Assembly: GCA_944474755.1 (NCBI GenBank)
Contig: OX104120.1
Coordinates: forward strand, 23,485,242-23,549,241
Origin: Limnoperna fortunei
Lineage: Eukaryota; Mollusca; Bivalvia; Mytilida; Modiolidae
DNA length: 64,000 bases
Direction: 5' to 3'
Positions 21,490 through 33,508 of the stretch are shown in pieces. Every line of letters begins with the position of its first letter. Within the stretch, counting starts at the first letter, position 1. A program made the translations under genes and the position numbers. The notes beneath the pieces were generated by a model. It did no database searches. It was not told the origin of the DNA and saw nothing but the letters and a program-made list of their open reading frames with translations.

Positions 21490-24400
21490 AGTAAATCAAC
21501 TTTACCAGAGGTAAAGGAATATAAACAGGATGAACATGTGGATAGAAACAACAACATAACTACCTTACAAACAGAAAGTCTTTCGATATCCCGTGAGTTA
21601 AACAAACCGAAAGCCGAAATACAGAAATTTGACGGTAATCCGATGGCATACAAGGGATTTCTTAGACAATTTCAAACCAGAGTTGTTTCAAACACTGACT
21701 CGTATCATGAAAAATTAACGTATCTGTTACAATTCACAGTCGGAGAGCCACATAAAATTGTAAAGGGATTCTCTCACTTAGATTCACAAATTGGATATGA
21801 AGCGTCACTTAATGAGTTTCAAGACAGGTATGGTGAACCGGACGTTATAGCACATTCATATGTTAGAAAGGCCTTAGATTGGCCAATGATTAAACAAGAC
21901 AATCCGAAAGCATTAGACGACTTTTCGATATTTCTGATGGAATGTTTATATGCTGTGCAAAATGTTGATGAAGTCAGAGTTTTGGAATATTCAGAAAATA
22001 TGAAAATCTTGGTTAGAAACCTGCCTTTCTATTTACAAGAAAAATGGCGCAACATAGTATATGAAACTAAATCTCAGCGTAAAACTGTGATTTTCAGCCA
22101 ATTAGTTGAATTCGTGAAGAAAGAGGCGAAAAAAGCAAACGACCCCATATACGGCAAGGATGTAATGAGAACACCTTCATCTGCAAAGAAATTACAAGAT
22201 CCGAAACCACAGTCTTATGGTAGTCGTAAAACGTTAGTTACAGCTGTTGAAACGAACACACAAAGTGATCGTCATGAACCGAAAAGAACACCGGATATCG
22301 TTAACAAACGTAATGCTTTTTCTACGCCGTGCGTTTTCTGTGAAAGTCTAACTCACTTTTTGAAAAACTGTGACAAAATTATAGATCAAAGACTAAAAGT
22401 TCGATACGATTCTCTTAAATCGAAAGGGTTTCGTTTTGGATGTCTTAAGTACGGACACCAAAATGTATCATGTCATCAACGGTCTATTTGTTCTGTGTGT
22501 AAGAAAGGACACCCGTCTATACTTCATGTCGAATCTCGTAAACAAAGCATAGAGGAGCCTGTTATGGACGATCAGTGTAAGAATGTTACGATCTCTACTA
22601 CTTATACGGGGGCTGGAGACATACAACAGGCATTACCAATTTTACCAGTAAGAATTAAATGTGCAAAAAGTGATAAGTTCATTGAAACGTATGCTTTTCT
22701 TGATTGTGGTAGTACCGCAACATTCTGTTCAGAAACTGTCATGCGGGAATTAAACGTCAAAGGAAAAAAGGCGAAACTTAGTTTACTTACAATGTCACAA
22801 AGGGATGTTAAGGACTGTTACATAATTAATGGTTTGGAAATCAGCGACTTGAACGGTAACAACGTTATTACCCTCCCGCCGATTTTTTCGCAAGAAAAAT
22901 TACCAGTTTCTAGTACTGATATCGTTTCAGTAAGAGAAATTCAAAGATGGCCACATTTGCGTGACATTCCGTTACAAAGGATCAATAGTGATCATGTAGG
23001 ACTCTTGATTGGAGTTAATGTTCCCAGGGCAATGGAGCCATGGAAAGTAGTACCGTGTGTTAATAGTGGACCGTTTGCGGTCGAAACATTGCTAGGTTGG
23101 GTGATAAACGGTCCGTTGGAAGTGTGTGGACAGAACAATAAGTCATGTAAGTTCGCTACTTCTAATCGTATTGATGCGTCAGTGGTATCTCTGGAGGATC
23201 AAATAAGGAATCAGTTTAATTACGATTTCAATGAAAGGTCCATCGACGATGTAATGTCGCTGTCGAAAGAAGATCGTCAGTTTTTAGATATAGTTTCCAG
23301 GTCAATAATTCTTGAGAAAGAACACTACGTCGTGAACCTACCTTTTAAGGTGAGAGAAAATCTTATGCCGAATAACAGGAAACAAGCGGAACAAAGGTTG
23401 ACATTGCTAGCTAAACGTTTCGAACGAGACAAACACTTTCAGGAAGAATATGTGACTTTCATGAATAAAGTATTCGACGATGGTTATGCTTCAAAGGTGT
23501 CTCTAGAGGATTTGTTAAAGAACGATGGCCATGTATGGTATTTACCTCATCATGGAGTGTATCATCCGAGAAAGAAAAAGATCAGGGTTGTTTTCGATTG
23601 CGCAGCCAGGTTTCAAGGTACGTCTTTAAATGAACGTTTACTACAAGGTCCAAACCTTACAAACACATTAGTTGGTACACTAATCAGGTTTAGGCAGGAC
23701 GAAATTGCAATAATGGGAGACATAGATAGCATGTTTCACCAAGTACGAGTTCCGAATGATGATGCGAGTTACTTAAGGTTTCTTTGGTGGAAAGATGGAG
23801 ACAGAAGAAATGAACCTACTGAGTACCAGATGAACGTTCACCTTTTCGGCGCAACGTCATCACCGAGTTGTGTTAACTTTGCACTTAGACAAACAGCAGA
23901 ACATTCTAGAGGTCAATTCAACGATGAAGTAATCGACACGGTATTGAGAAACTTCTATGTAGACGATTGTCTTAAATCGGTCGAAAATGTTGAAAATGCT
24001 ATACAGTTAATGAAGGATTTGCAGTCACTTTTACAAAACGGTGGTTTTAGGATTGCAAAATGGATAAGCAGTAGTCGGGATGTAATGCGATCGATACCGA
24101 TATCAGATAGAGCTAAAGAAGTGAAGGATATCGATTTGGACCAAGAAACTTTACCTATTGATAGAGCGTTAGGCGTCCAATGGTGCGTTGAACCCGACAC
24201 TTTTAGGTTCAAAATAACTTTACAAGACAAACCCAAAACAAGAAGAGGAATTTTGTCTATGGTCAGTAGCGTCTACGATCCCTTGGGATTTTTAGCTCCG
24301 TTCATGTTGCGCCCAAAAATAATTCTTCAGCATCTTTGTAAGTTAAAATTGGGCTGGGACGATCCAGTTCCACAAACAGTCCTACAAAACTGGGAGCTTT

Positions 24401-24591
24401 GGTATAATGATTTGTATAAACTATCAGATTTCAATGTGACACGTTGCTTTAAACCTTCTAGATTTGGAAACAGTTTATCTGCTCAGCTTCATCATTTTGC
24501 CGACGCCAGTGAAACTGGTTATGGAGTAGTTACTTACCTGAGACTGATCATGAAATTCATTGTTCGTTTGTCATGGGAAAGGCTAGAGTAA
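21490..24591 (+). pseudogene. BEL/Pao gag-pol ORF, copy 1: capsid, zinc knuckle, protease, reverse transcriptase
   Basis: In frame with the upstream ORF after its stop; the uninterrupted part runs to TAA at 24591. Seen in order: a DUF1759-like capsid region (FDGNPMAYKGFLRQF), Cys/His knuckles (nt about 22330-22530), an A17-type aspartic protease motif (FLDCGSTATF, nt about 22697), RT blocks (FDCAARFQGTSLNE; the catalytic YVDD at nt about 23958), and the start of the RNase H region (HHFADASETGYG). The first knuckle has Arg where copy 2 has Cys (GFRFGC versus GFCFGC). The frame shifts near 24540 and again near 24605, so this element cannot make an intact polyprotein. Confidence 0.85.
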
Positions 24592-24619
24592 CGCCTTTGA
24601 AACAATTACTATTCCGAGG

Positions 24620-26538
24620 TTGGAACTTACAGCAGCAACGGTAGCCGTTAGAACTAATAAAATGATTCTAAATGAACTTGAAATTCCAGTGCAAAATTCT
24701 TATTTCTGGACTGATAGTATGTCTGTTCTTCGATACATAAACAATACAACCGCAAGATTCCAAACTTTCGTTGCAAACATACTTTCAGTTATTCACGAGG
24801 GATCAAATGTTGCAAATTGGAGATATGTCAACACTAAGTCAAATCCAGCAGACATTGCATCTAGGGGTGCTTCCGCTAATGATTTATTCAGGAAACGTTG
24901 GATTGAAGCGCCAGAATTTTTACTTCGACATCAAGATGAGTGGCCTAAGTTGCCAGCAGAAGATCTTGAAAACATTGATATGAACGATCGTGAAGTAAAA
25001 CGCATAAAGGTTGTTACTGCTGTGACAAGTGGAAGCCACATTACCCAGAATGTTGTATACAAATTGTTCGAGCATTTCTCTTCGTGGTATAAGTTAAAGC
25101 GAGCCGTTGCATGGATATTGAAAATTATGGAAAAATTATTGGTGCGAAAAGAACAGTCAATAGAAGATGTCAAAAGAAACGCATTGACTTTAAAAGATTT
25201 GGAAGTATCGGAAAACACAATTATAAGAATTGTGCAACATCAAGCCTTTAGCAAGGAAATAGACGCGATAGCATCAGGAAACAAGAAAGTCAGCAAGGAC
25301 AGTTGTATAAGAACTCTAGATCCATATTTTGATAATGGTTTATTGCGTGTTGGAGGACGTTTACAGGCTTCAAGTTTACCGGACGAATGCAAACATCCAG
25401 TTGTTCTTCCGAAGAACAATCATGTTTCGAACTTGATTCTACGTCATTTTTATATCTTATTAAACCACAGCGGACGAAATCATATGTTGTCGATGGTGAG
25501 ACAAAAATACTGGATAGTGAATGCGTCTTCTGCGATAAGAAAGATTATCACAAAGTGCGTTATTTGTCGTCGACAGGGAGCAAAAGTTGGAGAACAAAAG
25601 ATGGCAGAGTTACCTGAGGATCGCTTATTACCAGACGAACCGCCGTTTACTAGAGTCGGTGTAGATTACTTTGGACCTTTTGAGGTTAAGCAGCGCAGAA
25701 GTAGATTAAAACGTTATGGAGTAATATTTACATGTTTGGCATGTCGAGCTATTCATTTGGAAGTCGCTACATCACTGGACACTGATTCATATATCAATGT
25801 TTTGCGACGGTTTATAGCTCGCCGTGGACAAGTCATACTAATACGATCCGACAACGGAACAAATTTCATTGGAGCTGAACGTGAATTGAAAAAAGCAATT
25901 GACGATTGGAACTTACATCAGATCGAAAATTCGATGCTACAGAAAAATGTCGATTGGAAGTTTAACCCTCCTAGTGGATCACATTTTGGGGGTGTGTGGG
26001 AACGGTTAATTAGGAGTATACGAAAAGCAATGACAAGCGTGATCAGAGAACAAATTCTGGATGACGATGGTCTACATACACTTATGTGCGAGATTGAAGC
26101 GATACTCAATAGTAGACCCTTAACGATGAACTCAGACAATCCGAATGATTTAGAAGCATTAACGCCTAATCATCTGCTTCTTATGAAACGGAAACCAAAT
26201 TTTCCTCCAGGTGTTTTTTCTAAGACTGACAATTATTGTAGACGAAGATGGCGGCAAATTCAGTACATGTCAGATATATTCTGGACTCGATGGGTTCATG
26301 AATACTTACCGCTTTTCAGGAACGCCAAAAATGGAACTGTGAAAGAAGAAACTTTAAAGTTGGAGACATTGTTTTGGTGGTTGATCATAATTCTCCTAGG
26401 AATTCTTGGCCTATGGGATGTGTAAATGAACTTATACCCGACCGTAATGGATTGGTTCGTCAAGTGAAAGTGAAGATAGGAACAAACTTTCTTACTCGCC
26501 CAATTGACAAACTGTGCATAATATTAGAGCTAGACTGA
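24620..26538 (+). pseudogene. BEL/Pao pol, copy 1: RNase H end and integrase
   Basis: This continues the polyprotein in another frame after the shifts near 24540-24605. It shows the RNase H remainder (RLELTAATVAVRTNK, FWTDSMSVLRY), an H2C2 integrase zinc-binding domain (nt about 25440-25575, ending CVICRRQG), the rve core with DDE-type residues (GVDYFGPF, IRSDNGTNF, and the SGSHFGGVWERL region) and a C-terminal DUF5641-like domain. A third shift near 26355 moves the last 60 or so codons into another frame, where the C-terminal domain runs to TGA at 26536-26538. Confidence 0.85.
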
Positions 26539-26647
26539 ATTTATACCTACCTATTTAACATTTAACTAGTTGGACATTTTGTATTTGTATTATTGTTGTT
26601 GTATGTTTCGTAATTGTTCGCAGAGCTTCACAATTAGGGGGCTGGTA

Positions 26648-27321
26648 TGTAAAGCCTATTACTATTGTCGCATGAAAATTATTTTACGATTCTCATATTT
26701 TACACAGTGACATTAACACGCTTTTGAGCACTTCCATTGTTTGTTTATTCTGTGTTGAGTCAGTGGAAATACTTCTAATTTGGTGAGTTTTTTACTATTG
26801 TATTTCAATATTTTTGTATAAATATCCTTCCGAACCTTTATTACACATGTTATAATACTTTTTAGTAAGTTTTTGACGGTTATAGTGCTCGTTTCAGTTT
26901 ATTTATTTTTCACGACTCAATTTTCCACTAGGTTATACGTGCGAATCGATAAATTAATTTTAGTGAAATTTGTTAAACATTTTTGATTTGGTTCTGCATT
27001 TGTATTGTTTCAATAGTTTTCCTATAACCTTATTTTTGTGTTTATAATTTGAAATGTTATTTGATTTAAAGCAGTTAATTTGGTTAATCAGCAAAGTACA
27101 TTGAATTTTCTTTTCTATTTTCAGTAAAACGTATAATCATACTTCGTATAATGGTACTTCGTATAATCGTACTTCGTATAATCTTATTTTGTACATCGTT
27201 GGCATCGTATTATATATTCACTGGATTCTCTGGTACTGGATTTTCTCTGGTTGTTAAAATAAAGATGATTTGAATACGCATTTGCATTATATATTTCCAC
27301 GCCCGATTTCTAGTCAACACA
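26648..27321 (+). repeat. BEL/Pao LTR2 (shared central LTR)
   Basis: A complete 674-bp LTR, TGTAAAGCC to CAACACA. It is preceded by a purine-rich tract (TTAGGGGGCTGG) that serves as the plus-strand primer site in such elements. It is the 3' LTR of copy 1 and also the 5' LTR of copy 2. AATAAA lies at 27258-27263. It provides the uninterrupted target site for the transposon in LTR1. Confidence 0.92.
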
Positions 27322-27349
27322 TTATTTACAAATTAGAAGTTTTCGTTCT

Positions 27350-28189
27350 ATGAACATGGATGATATCGAAGATTCAGTCGAGGTTGGACGGGAGAGAAAG
27401 CTAACGGAAAAGGGACTGATGTATGCTATGAATTTACAACGAAATGAACGCTCTCGTCTGATAAAAACTTTGACAGTTCTCACGAGTGAAATTGAAAAGT
27501 TAATGTCAGAAACAACAGACGTTGATAAAGTCAAAACAGTATATTCAAAGTGGATTAATACATATGATCAGTTATTAGAAATTCACGATAAATATCAGGA
27601 ACTTTTTAAAGACTTCAACGATAAACAGATAGACAATGTCAGTTTTCAGGACAAAAACAGCAAGTTTTTATCTACAAACCAAACTATACAACAATGGTTT
27701 TCTGTCAATGTAATTACGACTATTCAACCGCAAAATGTAACTCAAGATGATAAAAGGTCACAGAGGAGTACAAGTTCTAGATCACAAAGGAGTGTAAGCT
27801 CAAGGTCACAGAGAAGTTCAAGATCTAGTCAAGCAAGTCATCTATCTAAAGCAAAATTAGTGGAAGAACAAAGGAAAGTTGAACTTTTAGCAAGAGATGA
27901 AGCTTTGGATGAAAAGAAACGCCTAGAAGAAGCTAAGTTGAAACTTAAGCTACAACAAGAAGAATTGGAAATAAAAACTGAACTCAAAGTAAGTGATGCG
28001 AAAGCAAGAGTGATAGAAGAGTTAGAAAGGAGTATGAGGGAGGACGACATATTGGAATCAAAACTTATAAAAAATGAAAAACTTAGTGATACTTCTTACA
28101 TTCAAAAATTTAAACAAGCTGATACTCCGAAAAAACGTGTGCATGTCGAAACGTCACGTCTAAATCCACGAGCATCGGAATGGATTTAA
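27350..28189 (+). CDS. BEL/Pao gag N-terminal ORF, copy 2
   Basis: A 279-codon near-identical copy of the ORF at 20653. Differences include one added glutamine codon in the coiled-coil part and a few substitutions. It ends at the same in-frame TAA, showing the stop predates the duplication or was present in the parent element. Confidence 0.85.
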   Translation: MNMDDIEDSVEVGRERKLTEKGLMYAMNLQRNERSRLIKTLTVLTSEIEKLMSETTDVDKVKTVYSKWINTYDQLLEIHDKYQELFKDFNDKQIDNVSFQDKNSKFLSTNQTIQQWFSVNVITTIQPQNVTQDDKRSQRSTSSRSQRSVSSRSQRSSRSSQASHLSKAKLVEEQRKVELLARDEALDEKKRLEEAKLKLKLQQEELEIKTELKVSDAKARVIEELERSMREDDILESKLIKNEKLSDTSYIQKFKQADTPKKRVHVETSRLNPRASEWI

Positions 28190-29684
28190 AGTAAATCAAC
28201 TTTACCAGAGGTAAAGGAATATAAACAGGATGAACATGTGGATAGAAACAACAACATAACTACCTTACAAACAGAAAGTCTTTCGATATCCCGTGAGTTA
28301 AACAAACCGAAAGCCGAAATACAGAAATTTGACGGTAATCCGATGGCATACAAGGGATTTCTTGGACAATTTCAAACCAGTTGTTTCAAACACTGACTCG
28401 TATCATGAAAAATTAACGTATCTGTTACAATTCACAGTCGGAGAGCCACATAAAATTGTAAAGGGATTCTCTCACTTAGATTCACAAATTGGATATGAAG
28501 CGTCACTTAATGAGTTTCAAGACAGGTATGGTGAACCGGACGTTATAGCACATTCATATGTTAGAAAGGCCTTAGATTGGCCAATGATTAAACAAGACAA
28601 TCCGAAAGCATTAGACGACTTTTCGATATTTCTGATGGAATGTTTATATGCTGTGCAAAATGTTGATGAAGTCAGAGTTTTGGAATATTCAGAAAATATG
28701 AAAATCTTGGTTAGAAAACTGCCTTTCTATTTACAAGAAAAATGGCGCAACATAGTATATGAAACTAAATCTCAGCGTAAAACTGTGATTTTCAGCCAAT
28801 TAGTTGAATTCGTGAAGAAAGAGGCGAAAAAAGCAAACGACCCCATATACGGCAAGGATGCAATGAGAACACCTTCATCTGCAAAGAAATTACAAGATCC
28901 GAAACCACAGTCTTATGGTAGTCGTAAAACGTTAGTTACAGCTGTTGAAACGAACACACAAAGTGATCGTCATGAACCGAAAAGAACACCGGATATCGTT
29001 AACAAACGTAATGCTTTTTCTACGCCGTGCGTTTTCTGTGAAAGTCTAACTCACTCTTTGAAAAACTGTGACAAAATTATAGATCAAAGACTAAAAGTTC
29101 GATACGATTTTCTTAAATCGAAAGGGTTTTGTTTTGGATGTCTTAAGTACGGACACCAAAATGTATCATGTCATCAACGGTCTATTTGTTCTGTGTGTAA
29201 GAAAGGACACCCGTCTATACTTCATGTCGAATCTCGTAAACAAAGCATAGAGGAGCCTGTTATGGACGATCAGTGTAAGAATGTTACGATCTCTACTACT
29301 TATACGGGGGCTGGAGACATACAACAGGCATTACCAATTTTACCAGTAAGAATTAAATGTGCAAAAAGTGATAAGTTCATTGAAACGTATGCTTTTCTTG
29401 ATTGTGGTAGTACCGCAACATTCTGTTCAGAAACTGTCATGCGTGAATTAAACGTCAAAGGAAAAAAGGCGAAACTTAGTTTACTTACAATGTCACAAAG
29501 GGATGTTAAGGACTGTTACATAATTAATGGTTTGGAAATCAGTGACTTGAACGGTAACAACGTTATTACCCTCCCGCCGATTTTTTCGCATGAAAAATTA
29601 CCAGTTTCTAGTACTGATATCGTTTCAGTAAGAGAAATTCAAAGATGGCCACATTTGCGTGACATTCCGTTACAAAGGATCAAA
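28190..29684 (+). pseudogene. BEL/Pao gag-pol, copy 2, truncated
   Basis: The same capsid, zinc-knuckle and protease regions as copy 1, nearly identical. A 2-base deletion near 28380 shifts the frame in the capsid region. Sequence homologous to copy 1 stops at about 29684, shortly after the protease, and joins directly to the middle of an LTR. The reverse transcriptase, RNase H and integrase are entirely missing. The first knuckle keeps its Cys (GFCFGC). Confidence 0.88.
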
Positions 29685-29687
29685 CAT

Positions 29688-29863
29688 TCTACTTATAATG
29701 GTACTTCGTACAATCGTACTTCGTATAATCGTATTTCGTACATCGTTGGCATCGTATTATATATTCACTGGATTCTCTGGTACTGGATTTTCTCTGGTTG
29801 TTAAAGATGATTTGAATACGCATTTGCATTATATATTTCCACGCCCGATTTCTAGTCAACACA
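29688..29863 (+). repeat. BEL/Pao LTR3, 3' part only
   Basis: Matches the last 175 or so bases of LTR1/LTR2, starting in the ACTTCGTATAAT repeat zone and ending CAACACA. It is followed by TACTA. It lacks five bases (the AATAAAG zone reads TTAAAGATG), which removes the LTR poly(A) signal. Confidence 0.88.
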
Positions 29864-29943
29864 TACTAATTTATGCCATTAATATTAAAGCACGTGAGCT
29901 ACAGGAAGACTGTACTGGTAATTTAGTTCCATTGTCCAAAATC

Positions 29944-30048
29944 TGTACACCCTGCCTGCAGTGAGAATCGAACCCGCAATCTCAGTGTTGACAGACCACG
30001 TGATCAATAGTAGACGAACTACCTTGACCACTCGGCCACCGAGGCCCC
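29944..30048 (-). repeat. SINE head fragment (tRNA-derived)
   Basis: Minus strand: GGGGCCTCGGTGGCCGAG, then the B-box GCGGGTTCGATTCTC, then the CAGGCAGGGTGTA linker. The core and tail are absent. It lies 76 bp beyond the BEL target duplication. Confidence 0.85.
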
Positions 30049-31322
30049 CTTAATTATGTACTATTGAATAAAAACAATGACAGAAATAAGAAGAAATAAT
30101 TTTAAACAAAGAGTAAAGGATTAACCAGAGGCTCCCCAGAGCCTGTATCATTCACTAACCTGACTAAAATAGACAGTGAAGATTGCATTTCTCCAAATAT
30201 TGTACAAGTCCTGTAATGTATAATTTCTTGACTGACATAAACGACAATAACACTGTAGAGAACAGTTGTTTAGTTTCAACTGGTACAGTGGGTTAAAATA
30301 GGAAGCCATATTAGAAATTTACCCACAGGTTTCCAAGTTAACATAACTGCCAATCATCTAAGATTTCATATAAACCCAAATAAACATACTTTCAAGAGAA
30401 ACACCCAATACACATTCACATACAATATAGCTTTAATAAACTGTAGTTTCTGAAAAGAGGACATTCAAAAGTCTTCATACAGATCGTGTGCTAAACTAAG
30501 TCTGTAATAGTGGATACTTAAATTTTTTTATAGATAATATACCAACCTATACTGGTACATGTAACAAATTTTGTTAACTGATTTCAGAGAAGCCTTTTGA
30601 AACTTTTTCCCCAATAGGATTCTCTGTTAAATTGAATTTTCGATCAGAATAAAAAAATATAAACTTTTTGAAGACCATTGAATAAACATGCACACACAAT
30701 ATGGTTTCAATCAGTTCCGCAGTTTCTAAACATAAGACAATTGAACATTCTTTTGCATAGGTAATATAGTGAACTAAGTCCTGTGGTGGAAACCATTTTG
30801 AATTAGAAATTGGCATAAATAACAGTCACTTTTTTGCAAGTCCCCCATGTGGCAACAATAACAAAACAGGGGGAGCAAGTAAAAGATTAAATATTAATTA
30901 GAATACAATAACATGAACTTTATAGAGGATAATTCAATAAATACTGGTTACAAGTTAAGTTTTGTTTCAGAGAAGAAGCTTCTTAAAACTTTTTATCTCT
31001 AGAGGGTCTCGTGTTAAACTAAGTCTGAGCAGTAATTTTTCATGTCCAATTAGAATAAGAAACACAAACTTTGTAAAGGACCTAACAATGAAGATTGTTA
31101 CCAAGTTTAGTTTTAATAACCAAAGTGGTTTCAGAGAATAAGATTGAAATGTAAATAATGCTCAAGATGTAGCACTTGAGATGTAGAAACAATGATTAAG
31201 AATCTGTATTAAGACGAGACAATTTAAAATAAATAATAATGAACGTATACAGGTAATATGGAATACAGAGTTGTCAATAAAGAATTATGACAGCAATTAT
31301 GTATATATAACTAAGAATATAT
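30049..31322. repeat. Degenerate dispersed repeat units, no gene
   Basis: Loosely repeated blocks occur near 30410-30480, 30570-30740 and 30960-31150. They share patterns such as TTTCAGAGAAGAAGC/TTTCAGAGAAGCC, CTTTTTGAAGACC/CTTTGTAAAGGACC and CAATATGGTTTCAATC. They look like old copies of a low-copy intergenic repeat. No credible exon. Confidence 0.35.
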
Positions 31323-31588
31323 TTGTTTGTTTGAATGGTGTTTAAGCGCCACTTTCAGCAATTTTTCAGCTATATGGTGGCGTCCAGTTTTTAATGGGGG
31401 AGGAAGCCGGAGAACCCGGAGAAAATCCCCGACCTGCTGTAGGAAAACTGGCAATCCTTGTCAATTAAGATTGGAGTCAAGTACACCCTGCGTGCAGTGA
31501 GAATCGAACCCGCAATCTCAGTGTTGACAGACCACGTTATCAATAGTAGACAAACTACCTTAACCACTCGGCCAGTGGCCGAGGCCCC
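31323..31588 (-). repeat. V-SINE/RUDI-type SINE, full length
   Basis: Minus strand: head GGGGCCTCGGCCACTGGCCG (with a small local duplication), GTGGTTAAGGTAG A-box zone, B-box GCGGGTTCGATTCTC, linker, core CTCCGGGTTCTCCGGCTTCC, tail GCTGAAAAATTGCTGAAAG and (CAAA)n. Confidence 0.92.
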
Positions 31589-32975
31589 CAACTAAGAATA
31601 TAGAAAAGACATGAAGAACAACAGAACATCAAGAATTTTTACCCCGGTGGTATTCTTAACAATTTCATATACTTAAATTGCAAAAAATTACATCTCTTTT
31701 TACCATTAAAAAAAGTTTGGTTCCAATTTCAAGTCAAACATATTTGTTTTCCTTGAGACATGTATTTGCATATAAGGCAAACTGTCAAACTTGTTTGAAT
31801 ACTTGTTATACCTGCTGAAATACTTTTTCATAAAACTAAAATTAACATTTAAATTAATAGACTTAAAAATGTAGCAATTAAGGTCATTATTAACATTGAA
31901 TTTTTTATTAATGGTAGCCTTCTTAGATAGAGGCTGGTAAACAATGAATTTTTAAATAATGGTAACAATTTTAAATGTTTAAGTTGACACATGGATGGAT
32001 AGATGAATGATAGTAACATAGTTAATTGACAAAAGATCTTCTCAACTCCAAAATTAAACACGAGATAAATCATCTAAACATTTATTAACAAACACTTTAT
32101 TAATAGCTTGAAAATAAAACATGATATATGCATCAATGACAATGAACGAAGTAATAAAAACATTCATAACCAATATTGCAAGCAACAAAAACAAAACAAG
32201 AAGAAAATCATCATCATCTACATTATCATTGGAGTCCATTGTTTATTAACAACATAATCTAAATAAAGCTGGAGCGATTTGTAATGCTATTCCACTGTAA
32301 GATATCTTCCCATAATTACAACTTTGCTGCTGCTGTTGATACAACTATCAAAACCAATGATGGCGTTTACAGATAAAAATATACTAGTCAACATGATCCT
32401 AAATACAGAAAGCATAGAGCATTTAAAATGAAATCATATACTTTTGTTTGATACATAACTTATGTGATGAAAGAAATTTATAGATTAACAGACAATTCCT
32501 ATTTAGTGTCTCATTGTTTACTTGTTATATACATTATCAAAGCAGCCACAACACCTCTTGGAGAAAGTTGTTATGATGCTTAATTTTTTTTGTTAAGTCT
32601 CAGTGTTGGCCATTGCTTAAACACACTTTTTAAACATGACATATTTTTAGCTTTATTTTTTTCCCTTCTAATTATTCTACAAACAAGTATTAACAAATAA
32701 AATTAAACAACAAAATTGCACAACGAAAATGCACTAATGTAGCTTGTTACAAATATTCAAAATTATGGCAATTGGATGAAAACAACTTAGAATGATAATC
32801 TACTGTATCGAGCAAAACACGATTACATGAATAAACATAACACAGTATTTGCTTCAATACATTGAAATAAAACTGAATGCAGTGCTCTTATGTTTGTTGT
32901 TGGAATAAACAATATTCAAATGATAGAATTTAAATTACATTGATACAAAAAAAAAATGGACATTATACACTAACT
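31589..32975. other. No gene recognised
   Basis: AT-rich intergenic sequence with weak short repeats near 31880-31960 (ATTAATGGTAGCC / AATAATGGTAACA). No exon-like frame. Confidence 0.4.
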
Positions 32976-33071
32976 GCCTGTAGTGGAGGGTGTTATGCCA
33001 GAATATCGCCTGTAGTGGAGGGTGTTATGCCAGATTATCGCCTGTAGTGGAGGGTGTTATGCCAGATTATC
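32976..33071. repeat. 32-bp tandem repeat, three units
   Basis: Three near-identical units begin GCCTGTAGTGGAGGGTGTTA at 32976, 33008 and 33040. The array leads straight into the foldback element at about 33065. Confidence 0.85.
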
Positions 33072-33326
33072 GCTATTTTGCAGTATTTTCCTTTGATCTT
33101 TGTTTGCGATATTATTTCATCTCACTCTACTAGCGTGAGATGGACCCATCTCAGCTTGCTGTCAAGACATCGTTAAGTAAGCACAATGTTACAAAACAGC
33201 GATGAACAGATTATTTACGTTTTATGAAACTCGATGCATTTTCTCGTCATCTCATCTCAAGGCTGTCGCCCTTCGATGAGATATGGACGAGAAAACGCAT
33301 CTCGTTTCAAAAAACGTAAATAACCT
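33065..33326 (+). mobile_element. Multi-hairpin foldback element, copy 2
   Basis: The module TATCGCTATTTTGCAGTATT to AAAACAGCGAT is followed by the palindrome ATTATTTACGTTTTATGAAA...TTTCAAAAAACGTAAATAA (about 33209-33326). The order is the same as in the copies at 5511 (inverted), 37609 and 59690. Confidence 0.75.
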
Positions 33327-33401
33327 ATAAATATCACTCTAAGTAAATATATCATTCAAGATGTAGTCCAGGGTGATATATGTAATGAGTGTGATATTAT
33401 A

Positions 33402-33508
33402 ATCATACTGCCTTTGAACGAGGGTGTTAGGGTAGATTATCACATGAAGAAAAAATTTTTCTTCATGTGATAATCTACCTTAACACCTAAGTTCAAAGGC
33501 AGTATGAT
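33402..33508. repeat. 107-bp palindrome
   Basis: ATCATACTGCCTTTGAAC on the left and GTTCAAAGGCAGTATGAT on the right. The inner pair GGTAGATTATCACATGAAGAA / TTCTTCATGTGATAATCTACC closes an almost loop-less hairpin. Confidence 0.75.

Larger units (their letters stand above)
16739..29868 (+). mobile_element. Tandem BEL/Pao LTR retrotransposon with 5-bp target duplication
   Basis: Structure: TACTA (16739-16743), LTR1 16744-20624 (split by a DNA transposon), internal region 1 20625-26647, LTR2 26648-27321, internal region 2 (truncated) 27322 to about 29684, partial LTR3 ending 29863, TACTA (29864-29868). The LTRs begin TGTAAAGCC and end CAACACA; LTR1 without its insert and LTR2 are both 674 bp. 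A 5-bp duplication is typical of BEL/Pao. Identical outer duplications show that the whole array occupies one insertion site, so the tandem form probably arose by LTR-LTR recombination rather than by two insertions. No TGG-type tRNA primer-binding site is obvious directly after the LTR. Confidence 0.9.
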
